Source of the DNA: Antitrichia curtipendula
Taxonomy: Eukaryota > Streptophyta > Bryopsida > Hypnales > Leucodontaceae
Reading direction: 5' to 3'
NCBI GenBank assembly: GCA_951230915.1
Contig: OX579641.1
Coordinates: 2,356,001 to 2,420,000, forward strand
DNA length: 64,000 nt
Position numbers and translations under genes: made by a program. Within the stretch, counting starts at the first letter, position 1. Each line of letters opens with the position of its first letter. The notes below the pieces were generated by a model. It saw nothing but the letters and a program-made list of their open reading frames with translations. It did not search any database and was not told the DNA's origin. Shown one piece after another: positions 23,657 to 35,595 of this stretch.

Positions 23657-23905
23657 ACCTTAAGTTAGGTTGTTTGTTTTGTTTTGTTTTGTTCGTTTGT
23701 TATATTGAGATCTCTCGGACCTTCAATCCGTCGGTTATGTTCTTGGTCCTGTTAGAAAGCCCTTAGCCAAGAAGGATGCACAAACTTGGTTTTCTGGTGT
23801 TTCGACGTATGTTGTGAAAGTTATTGAATTTCCAAATTTTTATCAATTAGAAAATTGATTTTTATTTTATTTTGACCATGGCAACAACAAGGGGCACACT
23901 AGTGA
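23657..23905 (+). repeat. Family G repeat copy
   Basis: Runs from ACCTTAAGTTAGGTTGTTTG through a GTTTTGTTTTGTTTTG tract to GGCACACTAGTG. Reverse complement of the 13629-14045 copy in order and content. A related right end (CGTGGCAATGGCAC) also occurs at 23625-23640. Confidence 0.45.
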
Positions 23906-24104
23906 GTACAAAAGTTCGATCTTTTTTTATTTTCATTGGAAAGTGCATCAAAATTAAATTGGAGATAGATATTCAAAATGTTTTTCAAATTCTGACTATG
24001 AGTCATTTTCAAAGATAATTAACATATTCTTATTTGATGCAAATTTTAAGAAAAAATAAAATTTCTATTGTACAGCACTATTTCTTGTGATGATGCACCC
24101 CCTC

Positions 24105-24323
24105 TTAACCCCTATAGTTTCATGACATTATTTTCACCAAAAACGCTCAAAAATTGCCATTTTTAGAATGAGCACCAAATTTTTTAATTTTTTTTTGACA
24201 CATGTCACCATAGGATCCTATAGTATACTACTTTGCAAATATGTAGTAAAAAATTCAAAAAAATTCAATATGTCAATATGTTAAAAAATTCAAAAAAACG
24301 CAGCTCAATCCTTTAGGGGTTAA
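24105..24323 (-). mobile_element. TTAA-flanked family A MITE, 211-bp core
   Basis: TTAACCCCTATAG at the left, ATCCTTTAGGGGTTAA at the right. The left third keeps the terminal block found in larger copies (CCAAAAACGCTCAAAAATTG, CCATTTTTAG). An internal deletion derivative. Flanking TTAA is present on both sides. Confidence 0.7.
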
Positions 24324-24440
24324 TGAAAATTGATAGCCATTGATCTTGTATGTAAGAACCCTTTCCCTCCAATGCGATTGATCTTACATTAACAAAATAT
24401 GGAAATGGATACGGATATTGTGGGATATAGATACTCTATA

Positions 24441-24444
<4 letters not shown>

Positions 24445-24499
<55 letters not shown>
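24445..24499. repeat. (AT)n microsatellite
   Basis: An uninterrupted AT run of about 27 units. Confidence 0.95.
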
Positions 24500-24506
<7 letters not shown>

Positions 24507-25986
24507 GATATGAATATAGAATACAATTAGAGATAAGCAATATGGATACATATATAGAATACATAAGTATCCATATGGAAAATAGAAACAAAAGACATAT
24601 GAAAATCCCACTAAAATATCCCATATTGATTGGTGGCTAGACTGCTTATGAAAAATATAAATATTTGTGTGGAGGAGGTACTTAATAATTAATAATATAA
24701 ATTAATTGATTTACTTTTGGGGGATTAATACAATAAACTATCTACTCAAAAGATAGCACACTCAAGATCCTTGGGTCCTGGGATAAATTTGATTAGTGAA
24801 GTAGAAACTATTGCATACTCCATAAATTCCTTTAACCTCATTTTCAAAATAAGATTTAAAAGCAAAATAATCATGATTATCTTGAAATTTGGATTAATAA
24901 TCTACTGCCAACTCCATGAATGTTCCAACAACTTTTATGAAGAAAAAACAACTTAAAATAGATTTTCGTATTCATAATCATAACAAATTTAGATTTAAAT
25001 ACAAAAGCAAGTGCTAAAACAATGATGGAATTTGATTTGAGCAACAAATAGTGTTCAAATTTTTTTGAAGATGTGTGTTCCTTCCATTCCATGATATTAT
25101 GACTATTCCTTAAAAAGATAGGAACCACCTGCCATGAAGAAATGGCTACCCCACCACCACCAAAAAACAGCAACCGTCCAATTTATTAAGAAAAAATGCC
25201 CTGCACCTCCACAAAAATTTTAGTAGCCTTCCGATTTAGGGATTTGAGCTAGTGAGTTGCCGTTGATGCAGAGTGATCCTAGCCGTCCAAGCTAGGGTGC
25301 CGTTGCTCCACCCCTCTGTTTGAGGTTCTTCCGTTGAGCTTAGTGTGAGGTTTTGGATACAAATACAGATACAAATTCAGGGATATGAATACAGATACGG
25401 ATTCAGCAATATATCCCATATGGTTTGTATTTGAGGACTCCCCTGAAAATTACAAATAGGGGCAGGAGGGTAGTTTTTAAAAAATCAACAATTGTTATTC
25501 ATATCAAAAACAAACAAACTAATGCAAATGTTAATACAATGTGACTATGTGCCCAGATGAGTGACTATGCGTTCAAAAGACAGGATTATAGGACTACCTT
25601 GTTTGTAGTTATAAAAGTATAAACCCCTAAAGGACCAACATGTTCATAAGCCCCAAATTGCTTGAAAATAATTGTCCCTAAAGGTGGAGCTTTGTCTTTT
25701 AACATTTTTAGAAAAAAAATCTTTTATCCTACAACTTGTGAATTTTGTCGGTATGTTATAAAATGTGGTGAAAGCATATGTAAAAAAAATTTAATAAATA
25801 AGTTTTCATATTCATCTTTTAAAAAAAATGACATATAAAATTTTAATTTTTTATCTTTGATTTTTTCACAAAACTTCTGCTTGAGAAGTCATGTGAACCC
25901 CAAAATACAATTTTGCATTTTTTGGCTATACAATTTTTTGAGGCAGGTGTGTGCAACTAGAGATTTGCATATTTTAGGTTGATTTT

Positions 25987-26916
25987 TTAACCCCTAAAGG
26001 ACCATTGTCCCCTCGGGGGACAAATGGGTTTTCGGGCAGGTACCTACGAGCTGAAATTTTCTCCTGATTTTTTGAAACTTTTTTTGGAGGTAGAAAATCT
26101 GATTAGCTTTATGGGAATATAATTTTTTTCACAATCGGTGCCCGGGAAAAAAAGTTATGCCCAAATAAGCTCAAAACAGGGGTCCAGGGGCAGCAAAAAA
26201 AATTTGCAACTTTTTTTTTTTTTTTTTCTAATTTTTTTTTCTTATAGATTATATTTTTGTCTGTCTGAAAATCTTTGATTCATTTCATTTGGATTTTTTA
26301 TGAGAATGTTATGGACAAGCTTGTTTTTCAGGCATTTAGAGCATCTTCCTGAAAAAATAACTTGTAGGATTCATTTCTGAATGTAATTTTTATAGTTTTT
26401 CAAAAAAAGAAGTTCCACAAGGTTTAGTTTTTTTGCTAGAACAATCTCACCATTGGGATTAGTGATTTTTAATTCCATATAAAAGATATTAATATTTTAG
26501 ATTTTCTTTCTATCTTGTACCTACTTCTACTTAACAATTTCTTTAATAATGAAAATTAAGTTTTTTTGGATTTTCTTTTTTTCCCTAGACTCTCAACTAA
26601 ATTCTCCACTATAAAGATTAAAAGCTCAAAACTCTGTAGTGCAAAATATTTAAGTTTAAAATGTTCAAAGTCATAAAATCTAGTCCCGCAATGTGCTGAA
26701 AAACTTGTTTTTTTCACTTTAAACGCAGATATCTTGCAATCTGTGCGGTCAAAAATTCTGAAATTTTTTCCATACATTTTCATACTAGTTAGGTATAAGA
26801 TCCTGCGGTTAGGTGTGAAAAAACAACAATTTCCAATTTCTTTTACTCTTTGCTATAGAAATGGCAGTTTTGAATGTTTTTTGGCAGAAAAATGGCCTTG
26901 GTCCTTTAGGGGTTAA
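25987..26916 (+). mobile_element. TTAA-flanked family A element, 922-bp core
   Basis: TTAA (25987-25990), CCCCTAAAGGACCATTGTCC, then CCTCGGGGGACAAATGGG. At the far end AATGGCCTTGGTCCTTTAGG, then GG and TTAA (26913-26916). The core is exactly 922 bp. It is the reverse-strand near-twin of 34172-35101. An additional end fragment (AAACCCCTAAAGGACCAAC) lies at 25622-25640. Confidence 0.85.
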
Positions 26917-28639
26917 TAGAAGGTGGAGACAAAGAATATCTTTTAGATGCAGTAACTTTCATGACATTTGGGAATACAAATCAAAAGATATGGCCTCATA
27001 TGTTATTTTTTTTCCTACGGGCAATCTGGGTAATCCAGGTAGATTAGAAAGAATCATAAACAAAAACTTGAAATTGATTTTCTTTAGTTATACATACTTG
27101 AAAAGCTTTGAATCATTCCATTTTGATCAATGAGTCAAAAAGTGTGAGGACCTTTAGTTTGTGGGTAGTTATGGATTCTCTACTTTGAAATAAACTTTAA
27201 AGTCCTTCAATTTACTTAGTTTTCAATATTTTTTGAAAAAAACAAATCTTAGAATGTAGATTGTTTATTACAACATTTCAATCATTGGGATTGGCATTTT
27301 TCAATTACATAACAAAATTCTTCACAATTCAATATTTTGAATCACTCTCTACTTCTTTCTACTTACTTTTTTTTCCTTATATATTGTACAATTCCAAATG
27401 ATGTGAAATTTATTAAGCATGTAGCCAACTTGTCTAGGAAAAAGAATCCAAAGAAGTACTACCGTTTTGGTCATTTTTCTATAGAAAAGTGAGCTTGTGA
27501 AGTGTGGTTGCCCTATTTTATGCAAGTCCAAAAAAATGATTTTAGTGAGTTCAAAATCGTACATCTTGCATTCCACATGGTGCATATCTATGAAATTTTT
27601 TTCTGCATATTCTCAAGTCAACGTACTACAAGATCATATGATTACACGTGTCAAAAAAAAGTTTTTTCTCAAAAATACTATGCTTGTACTAGCAATGACA
27701 ATTGTATAGTATTTTTGATGAAAACATAGTCAAGGAGCTTGATGAAAACATAGTCAACAATTTTCATAATTTTTTACTACATGCTTAAAAAGTTATTGTA
27801 TGATATATAGTTTTCATTGCTTGGCGGGCAACTAAAGAAACTTCTTAAAACATCACTTTTTTTAAGAATGAAATGTTGAAATTGTTTCTGTAGATTTATA
27901 TATACATGGAAATCTTTGAGTATTTTTTTTGAAAAACACAAGCAATAGTGAAAAACATCATGGTATATTTGATATATTCTTCTTGAGCTCACACCAACTA
28001 AAATTCAATAGATAGAACTTAAACGTAGTGTATTTTGACTTTTGAAGATACTATGTTGAAAGTGTCATACAAATTACAAATTACACATTCTTCATAAATA
28101 TTCGAATTAAATAGAAAGTAGATTTTTAATCCTACATTTTCTTAGTTAACTTTAGGAAGATTCAAAATCATGAATTATGTAGAAACTTTAGGTTCAACTT
28201 CCAAAACAAATGTTGGCCTTCTAATGTCCTCTTTGACTAAATCCTTTTTTATAATTTAGTGTACACTATATAATTTGAAGATATGAAGTGTGCCTATATT
28301 TTTTCAACAACTGCATTCTTTATTGTAGCTATTTAGAAACAAAAAACAGGTGAAAATAACGGTCACTTGACTCACTTCCCTTCTTTTTTCTCACTATACA
28401 ATGTAGTTCAATACTATACAATTTTGAAAAAGAAGAAGCTACGAACACAAAATAAAAATAAAAATTTCACCTTAAAAGAAATTTAATAATTTATATAGAC
28501 TTAATAAATTGAAGAAGGAAGATTATGTGAAATTTGGACTCCTACACATTCATTGCAACTACAGTGTTTCACTAATTCTCTAGATTTCTCTAAAATGTTA
28601 GGTTTTTGTTTAATTTAGAGCAAATTTTTCAAAAAAATA
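26917..28639. other. Repeat-derived, gene-free stretch
   Basis: 27050-27750 resembles the interior of the 21189-22134 element (ATGTAGATTGTTTATTACAA, TTCCAAATGATGTGAAA) but without clear ends. 27750-27830 repeats the same family again. Nothing gene-like. Confidence 0.45.
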
Positions 28640-29655
28640 CTATTCAACAAGCTTAATATCTAAATACCGAAGGCACTAAATTGAAGTTAAGTAAAACCAA
28701 ACTGAATTTCTATTTTAAATAGTTTATATTTTAGAAAAAACTATTTTAATAATGATTGATTATTATTTTTTTAGGCTAAGCTTTCATGCAAGGGTGTCCA
28801 ATGCAATCTTCACTTTCCCCAGTGTTAAAGACTCTTGGAAATGAGCCTCAAATACACTAGACCTTGGAAAAAAGATTACATTAGAAATTCACCTAAAAGA
28901 ATTTGATTTAGAATTCACCTAAAAGAGTAGATTTTGAGAAGTTATAAATCGATTGAAAATATGCATATTAGGCCATTTATCCTCATATTTTTTGGATGAT
29001 CAAATTTTTAGATTTGATATGTGCAAAGATGATTAAAAGACTTCAAATTACTTTTGCAATTTTAACACCTTCAATATCAAACATTATAATCATACAATCC
29101 ATAAGTGATATTGTTGTCTTTACTTTTTGTATGTGATCAATAATATGTGTAGCTTCAATTTATACAAATTCAGAAAAAAAAAAAAAGCTACTTATCAAAA
29201 TGTTTTTTTTGTACAAGCTTTAAAATTGAACACCTCCTCAAATGTATACTATATGTTCATGTTGCTTTTTTATAGCCTTCAACAATGTACAAATAGTGTA
29301 CATTTTAGGAGGTGGGCAATTTTAGAGTCCTATGCCATTTCAACTTCCATAATTTTATAATTAATTCTATAAATCTCCAAAAAATATGAAACAGCTTGGG
29401 TTAGATGTCAATTTCACTCATCTTTTAAGGAAAATCTACTAAAAGTTGTTTCAACAGCTTTGTCTCCCCAAAATTTAATTTCAGCTCTTAGGTGGGCGAT
29501 TTGTAATCATATTACCTTTATACGGTTATAACCGTATAAAAATTGTAATTACAATTTTTTTTTAAATGATGCAACTTATCAAAATGTTAGGTTTTTGTTT
29601 AATTTAGAGCAAATTTCTAGGAACTCAAAAAAGCTCTTGGGCATTTAGGGTTTAA
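28640..29655 (+). repeat. Second-type TTAA element, diverged copy
   Basis: Shares GAGCCTCAAATACACTAGA and the surrounding text with 12965-13622, and ends GGGCATTTAGGGTTTAA. It is interrupted by extra DNA (about 29150-29560), which holds a perfect 24-bp palindrome at 29517-29540 centred on GGTTATAACC. Confidence 0.5.
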
Positions 29656-29971
29656 GTTTGCTTGTTGAAACAATCTCATTGTTTGGATTATAGTGTTTTA
29701 ATCCAATTTTAGAGCTATTAGCAATTCAGTTTTTCTTTCAATGTTAGACCTACTTGTATTTAATAATTTCTTAAAGAATAAAATTCAAGTGTGTTGTTTT
29801 TGAGAAAAAATTCCTAGACTTTTAATTCACTCTTTAAAGACCCAAAAAATTTGAATTCAAATTTTGTAATACAAAAATATCTACAAATGGTGGTCAAAGT
29901 CATTTGACCTCTAAAATGCAAGCCAGTCATCTCTAATTTATAAGGTTCATAGGTTCGTACAAATACAACAC

Positions 29972-30241
29972 TGAAGTCGTGAATTCATACCTACGTACCA
30001 TAATCGTACATATTACGTGTATTTTTACGCACTGAATCAGTGCGTAAACAATGCCTATCAATAACGTACGATTGTTGTACTGATATCAATACAGTTTAGG
30101 TGCATTTTGGATACCACATTTGTATAATTAAATTATATAAATTGTACACTTTTAATAAAGATTTTAGCAACACTGATTCAGTGCGTAAAAATACACGTAA
30201 TATGTACAATTATGGTATGTAGTCATGAATTCACGACTTCA
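29972..30241. mobile_element. MITE with about 70-bp inverted ends, 270 bp
   Basis: Left arm TGAAGTCGTGAATTCATACC and on through TACATATTACGTGTATTTTT and ACGCACTGAATCAGTG; the right arm mirrors it with few mismatches and ends ATGAATTCACGACTTCA. It splits a family A fragment whose halves lie at 29656-29940 and 30250-30505, showing it inserted later. Confidence 0.75.
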
Positions 30242-30510
30242 ATACGATATCTGTTGAAAAATCGTCCTTCCTCAAGTTTAAAATGTATTCAAAGGAACAA
30301 TTTTTTCCAACTCTGAATGCTAACATCTTTCAATCCGCATGGTCAATTTTTTTGAAATTCTTACCACACAATCTAAGACAAGTGAAGTACAAGATCCGAT
30401 GGTTAATTTTATTTTTTTAATTTTTTTTTGGATGAATGCAGGAGAACTGGAAGTTTTGAGTCGTTTTTGACAAAAAAAATGGACATTGGACTATAGGGGT
30501 TGAGGGTTAC

Positions 30511-30993
30511 CACTGTGTCATATGCTGTTGCCACATGCAAATTAAAAGTATGAATAGCTTTCTAATTTTTTAAAATTTTAATTCCAAAATAATTTTCAAT
30601 GCACAAACTAAGGAATGCATAGAGTTTGATGCATTTTGAGAAATTGTGTTCTTGGGCTCTTTTTTGTGGCATTTGGACATGCAATGTGAAAGTTATGATT
30701 GTCCCCAAATCAAGATAATTTAATTTAATTTTTGAATTTATAAAAAAATTTAAATTCAATAAATTTTGATATTTTTTTTCTAAAAATTATAACTTTCATG
30801 TCACATGTCTATACGCCACAAAACAAAGCCCTTACACTCCTTGATGCATAGAGCTCTCTATTTGTACCAAGAATGCAATCTCTCACATTGCAACAAAGCC
30901 TCTACACTTCTATACCAATAAAAGCTACAAATAAAATAAAATAAAAATCACTTTTATTTTTATTTTGGTTGTGACAATGACAAAGGGCGCAAA
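30511..30993. repeat. Family G element with inverted ends
   Basis: Left end near CATATGCTGTTGCCACATG; right end GGTTGTGACAATGACAAAGG, its diverged mirror. It also has the internal inverted block around ACATGCAATGTGAAAGTTAT and TAACTTTCATGTCACATGTC, so it folds back at two levels. Relative of 13629-14045. Confidence 0.5.
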
Positions 30994-31213
30994 TACATTT
31001 TGGTCCTTCAAAACTTTAGCATACGATAACCAAATGGTGTGTTTGTCAATGCATTGCAATGTCTTCTAACTTGCCAACAACATCATAGGATCAATGTTAT
31101 TATAATAATAAATAAGCATAATAGCACGAAGTGGCACTTTGGGGGGTGTTAACCTTGCTTATTGGTTTCTTTGAGTAAGGTAGCTACGTCTAAAATTGCA
31201 TGCTTCCTAATAT

Positions 31214-31451
31214 CAGGCTGGGGTGAACTGGCCCCCTCACTCATCCTTCCAAAGTCCATCCAGGGTGCATATAAAAAAAGCCCCCTATTTTGTGCCGGGT
31301 AAAATCTATGTTCAATACCCCCCTAGCTAATTTAGGGCCTCTGATTGCAAACATGAATTCCTGATTTGCAAAAAAAGTTATGCATGAAAAATATAAAATT
31401 TTAGTTTTTTCCTAGGAGGACGAGTGAAAGGGGCATTTCACCCCGGCCCTA
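31214..31451. mobile_element. GC-rich-ended MITE, about 238 bp
   Basis: Left CAGGCTGGGGTGAACTGGCC then CCCTCACTCATCC; right GGACGAGTGAAAGGGGCATT then TCACCCCGGCCCT. The arms of about 33 bp match with a handful of differences. The interior has no frame. No clear target duplication. Confidence 0.6.
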
Positions 31452-31892
31452 AAATTGCACACTAAAGATTCTTGCCTAAAGTGTATTCCTACTATTTGTG
31501 AGAGTTTATGATCACTTTTAGAAACACATATTTTTAGCACTTTAGAATTTATAGCTTATTCATATGGTGTCCAAAAAATGCATTCTAAGAGAATCTAGAA
31601 TCCTCTTTCACCACCAATACAATCCCACAATTTTTTTTTAATATAATAATGGGAATCTTGCTGAATTGCTTATTTGTGCGATTTCGGTTGTGTGATTTCA
31701 GTTGTGCGATTTCAGGTGTAGTTACCTTACAATTCATAGTGTACCAAAAAAATCCCGTCGGTCAAGGTTCGCAACCTGCATGTCCTTCCTTGGATGCCAA
31801 GTGGTCTTATTTCTGTGATTCGCTGGTTCCCTCGTCCTAGGGTTCCAGTCTCGCTTCCTGCATTGCGGACTTAGCATTCCCTTTGTGCTTCG

Positions 31893-32065
31893 ATGCCTTC
31901 CTCGTCGTACTCTGGTTTCTTCAAGATGGATCGCTGCAGCACGTTCAGCGACGGTGTCTCGCATCAGAGTGGATCTGCAAGCTTCATTCTTCCTTATTGG
32001 CGGCATTTGACAAATCCCTGGGTTAGAAATTTGTGTGCTTCAGGTTTTGCTTTCATTGATTTTTG
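31893..32065 (+). other. Short gene-like frame, unassigned
   Basis: ATG followed by PSSSYSGFFKMDRCSTFSDG and on to LTNPW, where GTTAGA could be a splice donor; unspliced it stops after 57 codons. The DNA just upstream is GC-richer and leader-like (TCCTAGGGTTCC). It heads the cluster of + strand gene fragments. I do not recognise the product. It may be a first exon of a broken gene. Confidence 0.25.
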
Positions 32066-33093
32066 ACGTGATGAACTCTTATTTCAGGATTCATTTACTA
32101 GTATTATGGTAGTTGTAATCCTTTGTACAAATGCAAAACATTTGAGGATCCCACATATGCCTGAGTCTATTTTCTGTAGGGTTTGTATTCATCGTTGCTT
32201 GTTTCGACTGAAGAGAGTATACTAGGGTACGTGGTTGAGAAGGCATATGATTCTTTAACCAACTGCTACACCAATAACTTGAGTGCTCACAATTAAGTAC
32301 GATATTTTCTTCTGTATGGTTCTTTCAACAAAAGAAGAAAGAACTCTCTATGGTTCTTTCAACAAACTTATTTAGATGACATTGCAATAGATTTGGTAGA
32401 ATCAGCCTAGAAAATATTGTTGTGCCCATGATATGTGTGAACTTTGTAGCCTAGGAATCACCATTTTTCTGATATCACTCTTTTTTTATCCTTTGAAGGG
32501 TGGAAGTCGCAAGCCAGAGAAACTAGTGATGGCTTACAATCGTGAAAGTTTGTCGGTCATATGAGATTGTAAGGTGTAGTCCTTACCCCACACTATCACT
32601 TATTTTTTGATCTTGTAAAATGCAGTCGCATCTTGGATACAAGCATACAGAAATCTCTGTTTTCTAGTTTTGAAAATAGAATTTGTATATTGTATGGATA
32701 TGCGTACAATACTGAGTTACATCTTGTACATTTTTTGTTTTGTTCTATAAGAGAAGAAATGCGCAGAGAAATGGTTAAATCTCAATGCAAAATATACATT
32801 TGTTTTTCTATCCATTTTGGAAGACCCTGTTTGGTAAGCACTTCTGCCCCAAGTTGCAAATTCCATACATATTTGAGTTTTCATGCCCACTGATTTATAT
32901 TGTGCATTCCTTCACCAAAAGTATGACACCATTCTCTTTGGATCAGGGAGATCATGCTCAGTACAGGGGAAAATTTCCCCAGTCATCTCCGAGTGCTTGC
33001 AAACTTCCTCTGCCCATCGATCTAAGCTTAACAGTTTAATAGTTCAGTAAGTTCCGTTGTAGTCAACTTGGAGCCTGTTGAATCCTGCCAAGA

Positions 33094-33159
33094 GTGGAGT
33101 TCGTAAGTGGAGATTTTTTTGAATCAGTTCCCGCTGCCGGCGACGCCATCCTCATGAAG
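33094..33159 (+). pseudogene. Orphan O-methyltransferase exon fragment
   Basis: Encodes VEFVSGDFFESVPAAGDAIL then MK, followed by a good donor (AAG-GTCAGT). It matches the conserved V-GGDMFxSVPxADAIxxK motif of plant caffeic-acid-type O-methyltransferases, which lies in the SAM-binding domain just before the WxLHDW active-site strand. No WxLHDW exon follows within the next 500 bp and no earlier domain is found, so it is an isolated fragment. Confidence 0.6.
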
Positions 33160-33594
33160 GTCAGTCAATCGAAACCATCCTAAACCCTGATCCCTATCTC
33201 TCAAGAAATCGGTTACCGTTCTCGTCCTTCAGACGTACTGACAGCAAACTGTAATTCCTTGGGACTCGGGAAGTCGTCGTGCATGGCGAAATTCCAAAGA
33301 GATTGGCATTCTTCTATTCGAATCTCAGATCCTTACCAGTCTTAGCAATGAGCTGCTAGTATGCTGACTTTGAAACTTGTTTTCTGCTGCACATGCTCTT
33401 GAACAGTCCATTGCTTGTTCCAAATCTTTAAACAATACATTTGAGAGAGATTGACATTGAAGCTAGACTCATGATTTTCACTGCTATGCAAGCAATATTC
33501 TGCAACTAGAGGAGAGCTTGTTTTAGACCTGGAAAGCTAATCTATCAACAAGGCTCTGTACTGAATGCACGCTTGGGGATCAATTTCATTTTAG

Positions 33595-35280
33595 GGGCAA
33601 GGGTCAAAGCCTTCGGATGACTTGGAAAAGAGATCAAGCGTCTGCGGAATGACTTGCTGAAGGTTAGTGCTCTAGGTTATTATCCTGAAGCAGCCATATC
33701 ATGTTACAGGGCAAGGCTTCTGTCATGTTTCCTGGAATATATATTACTACTACGTTTAGTTTCTTAGCATAGAAAAGTCTGGTTCTACCCACCAATTTGG
33801 CTATTGCTACCTTCTTATTGACGATTCAAGTGTACTTGGTGTATCTTAGACTGAATTGGAGAATAAAAAATTGGAGTCTGAGCTGCTAGAAGAGAAGAAA
33901 GCTATGAACAACTAATTAAAAGAGAAGGAAAGAAAGATAAATAATATCAGCACCATGGTCATCAGCTCAGCTGGGGACGACTTCAACCAGCCTCATCATA
34001 AGGTACTTCGACACTTTCTTGGAGAGGCTCATTCCTAGGCACACAATCACATGCATTGCCTGTATAAGCTATATTTGGTAAATCTGAACTTATCACATAT
34101 CATAGGTTCATATTTAATTTTGCATACGCTGCTCACCTGAAGTCTTTCTTGAAAACATGAAATCTTTTGATTTAACCCCTAAAGGACCAAGGCCATTTTT
34201 CTGCCAAAAAACACTCAAAACTGCCATTTCTATAGCAAAGAGTAAAAGAAATTGAAAATTGTTTTTTTTTCACATCTAACCGTAGGATCTTATACCTAAC
34301 TAGTATGAAAATGTGTGGAAAAAATTTCAGAATATTTGACCACACAGATTGCAAGATATCTGCGTTTAAAGTGGAAAAAACAAGTTTTTCAGTACATTGC
34401 GGGACTAGATTTTATGACTTTGAACATTTTTAACTTAAATATTTTGCACTACAGAGTTTTGAGCTTTTAATCTTTATAGTGGAGAATTGAGTTGAGAGTC
34501 TAGGTTAAAAAAAAAACCCCAAAAAAACTTAATTTTCATTATTAAAAAAATTGTTAAGTAGAAGTAGGTACAAGATAGAAAGAAAATCTAAAATATCAAT
34601 ATCTTTTATATAGAATTAAAAAGCATTAATCCCAATGGTGAGATTGTTCTAGCAAAAAAACTAAACCTTGTAGAACTTTTTTTTTTGAAAAATTATAAAA
34701 ATTGCATTCAGAAATGAATCCTGCAAGTTATTTTTTCAGGAAGATGCTCTAAGTGCCCGAAAAACAAGCTTGTCCATAACATTCTCATTAAAAATCCAAA
34801 TGAAATGAATTAAAGCTTTCCAGATAGACAAAAATATAATCTATAAGAAAAAAAAATTTGAAAAAAATAAAATAAAAAATTGCAAATTTTTTTTGCTGCC
34901 CCTGGACCCCTGTTTTGAGCTATTTGGGCATAACTTTTTTTCCCGGGCACCGATTGTGAAAAAAATTATATTCCCATGAAAATATTCAGATTTTCTACCT
35001 CCAAAAAAAGTTTCAAAAAATCAGGAGAAAATTTCAGCCCGTAGGTACCTGCCCGAAAACTCATTTGTCCCCCAAGGGGACAATGGTCCTTTAGGGGTTA
35101 ATGTAGTCTTGGAATTTTGATGCAGATTCCGAACCAGGATTGCTGTATTAAAGTGGCTATATGAGGTCACTTATGTTAGTTGTCTTGATGCTCTGTTTTT
35201 TATATCAATGGCAGGGAATTAGAAGGGAGACATGGTGTCCACGCCCAGTTTCGTCCGACATAGCCATTAAGGCAATTTGA
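33595..35280 (+). pseudogene. Broken coiled-coil gene, three exons, possibly kinesin-type
   Basis: Exon 33595-33662 reads as DLEKEIKRLRNDLLK after allowing one lost base near 33632. Exon 33850-34002 reads TELENKKLESELLEEKKAMN, N, an in-frame TAA (33913-33915), then LKEKERKINNISTMVISSAG and DDFNQPHHK with donor GTACTT. Exon 35215-35280 reads GIRRETWCPRPVSSDIAIKA, I and TGA. The splice phases agree (0/0). The heptad-like charged pattern is coiled coil. The RRETWCP ending recalls the tail of some plant kinesins, which is uncertain. The second intron holds a 922-bp family A element. The frameshift and the nonsense codon mean it is dead. Confidence 0.5.
34172..35101 (-). mobile_element. TTAA-flanked family A element, 922-bp core, reversed
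   Basis: TTAA (34172-34175), CCCCTAAAGGACCAAGGCCA; far end GGACAATGGTCCTTTAGGGG and TTAA (35098-35101). It is highly similar over its whole length to 25987-26916 and has the identical core length. It sits in an intron of the coiled-coil pseudogene. No transposase. Confidence 0.85.
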
Positions 35281-35595
35281 AGTCTGTAGATAGTAAAATC
35301 GAAGTAGTTGTGAACTTATAATTTTGCAATAAAATGTATAATTTTATGCTATTGTTTTTGTCAGCGCAACTACCTTTTTTCCATTCATTTTATCAATTGG
35401 AATGCATTCAGCGCCCAAATTTTGCTTCCACTGCGTGATTGTATGTGCAAATTCATCCATTCTATTAAATTTCATCCAAAAATGAGATGAAATTCATCCA
35501 ATTCAAGTAACAACTCTCATCCATTCATTCAACAAAATTCATCCAAATTAGACCAAAAATCATCCATACTGCTACTTGTGTGATATGAAATTACC

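Noticed and set aside
26734..26916. 60-codon frame that recurs in the family A copy at 34172-34354
   Set aside because: The similarity is explained by the two copies being near-identical repeats; the third 922-bp copy has lost the frame, and the peptide is low-complexity and runs out through the element end.
31734..32006. Minus-strand frame rich in Arg
   Set aside because: Antisense to the gene-like + strand segment and without any domain; likely a shadow.
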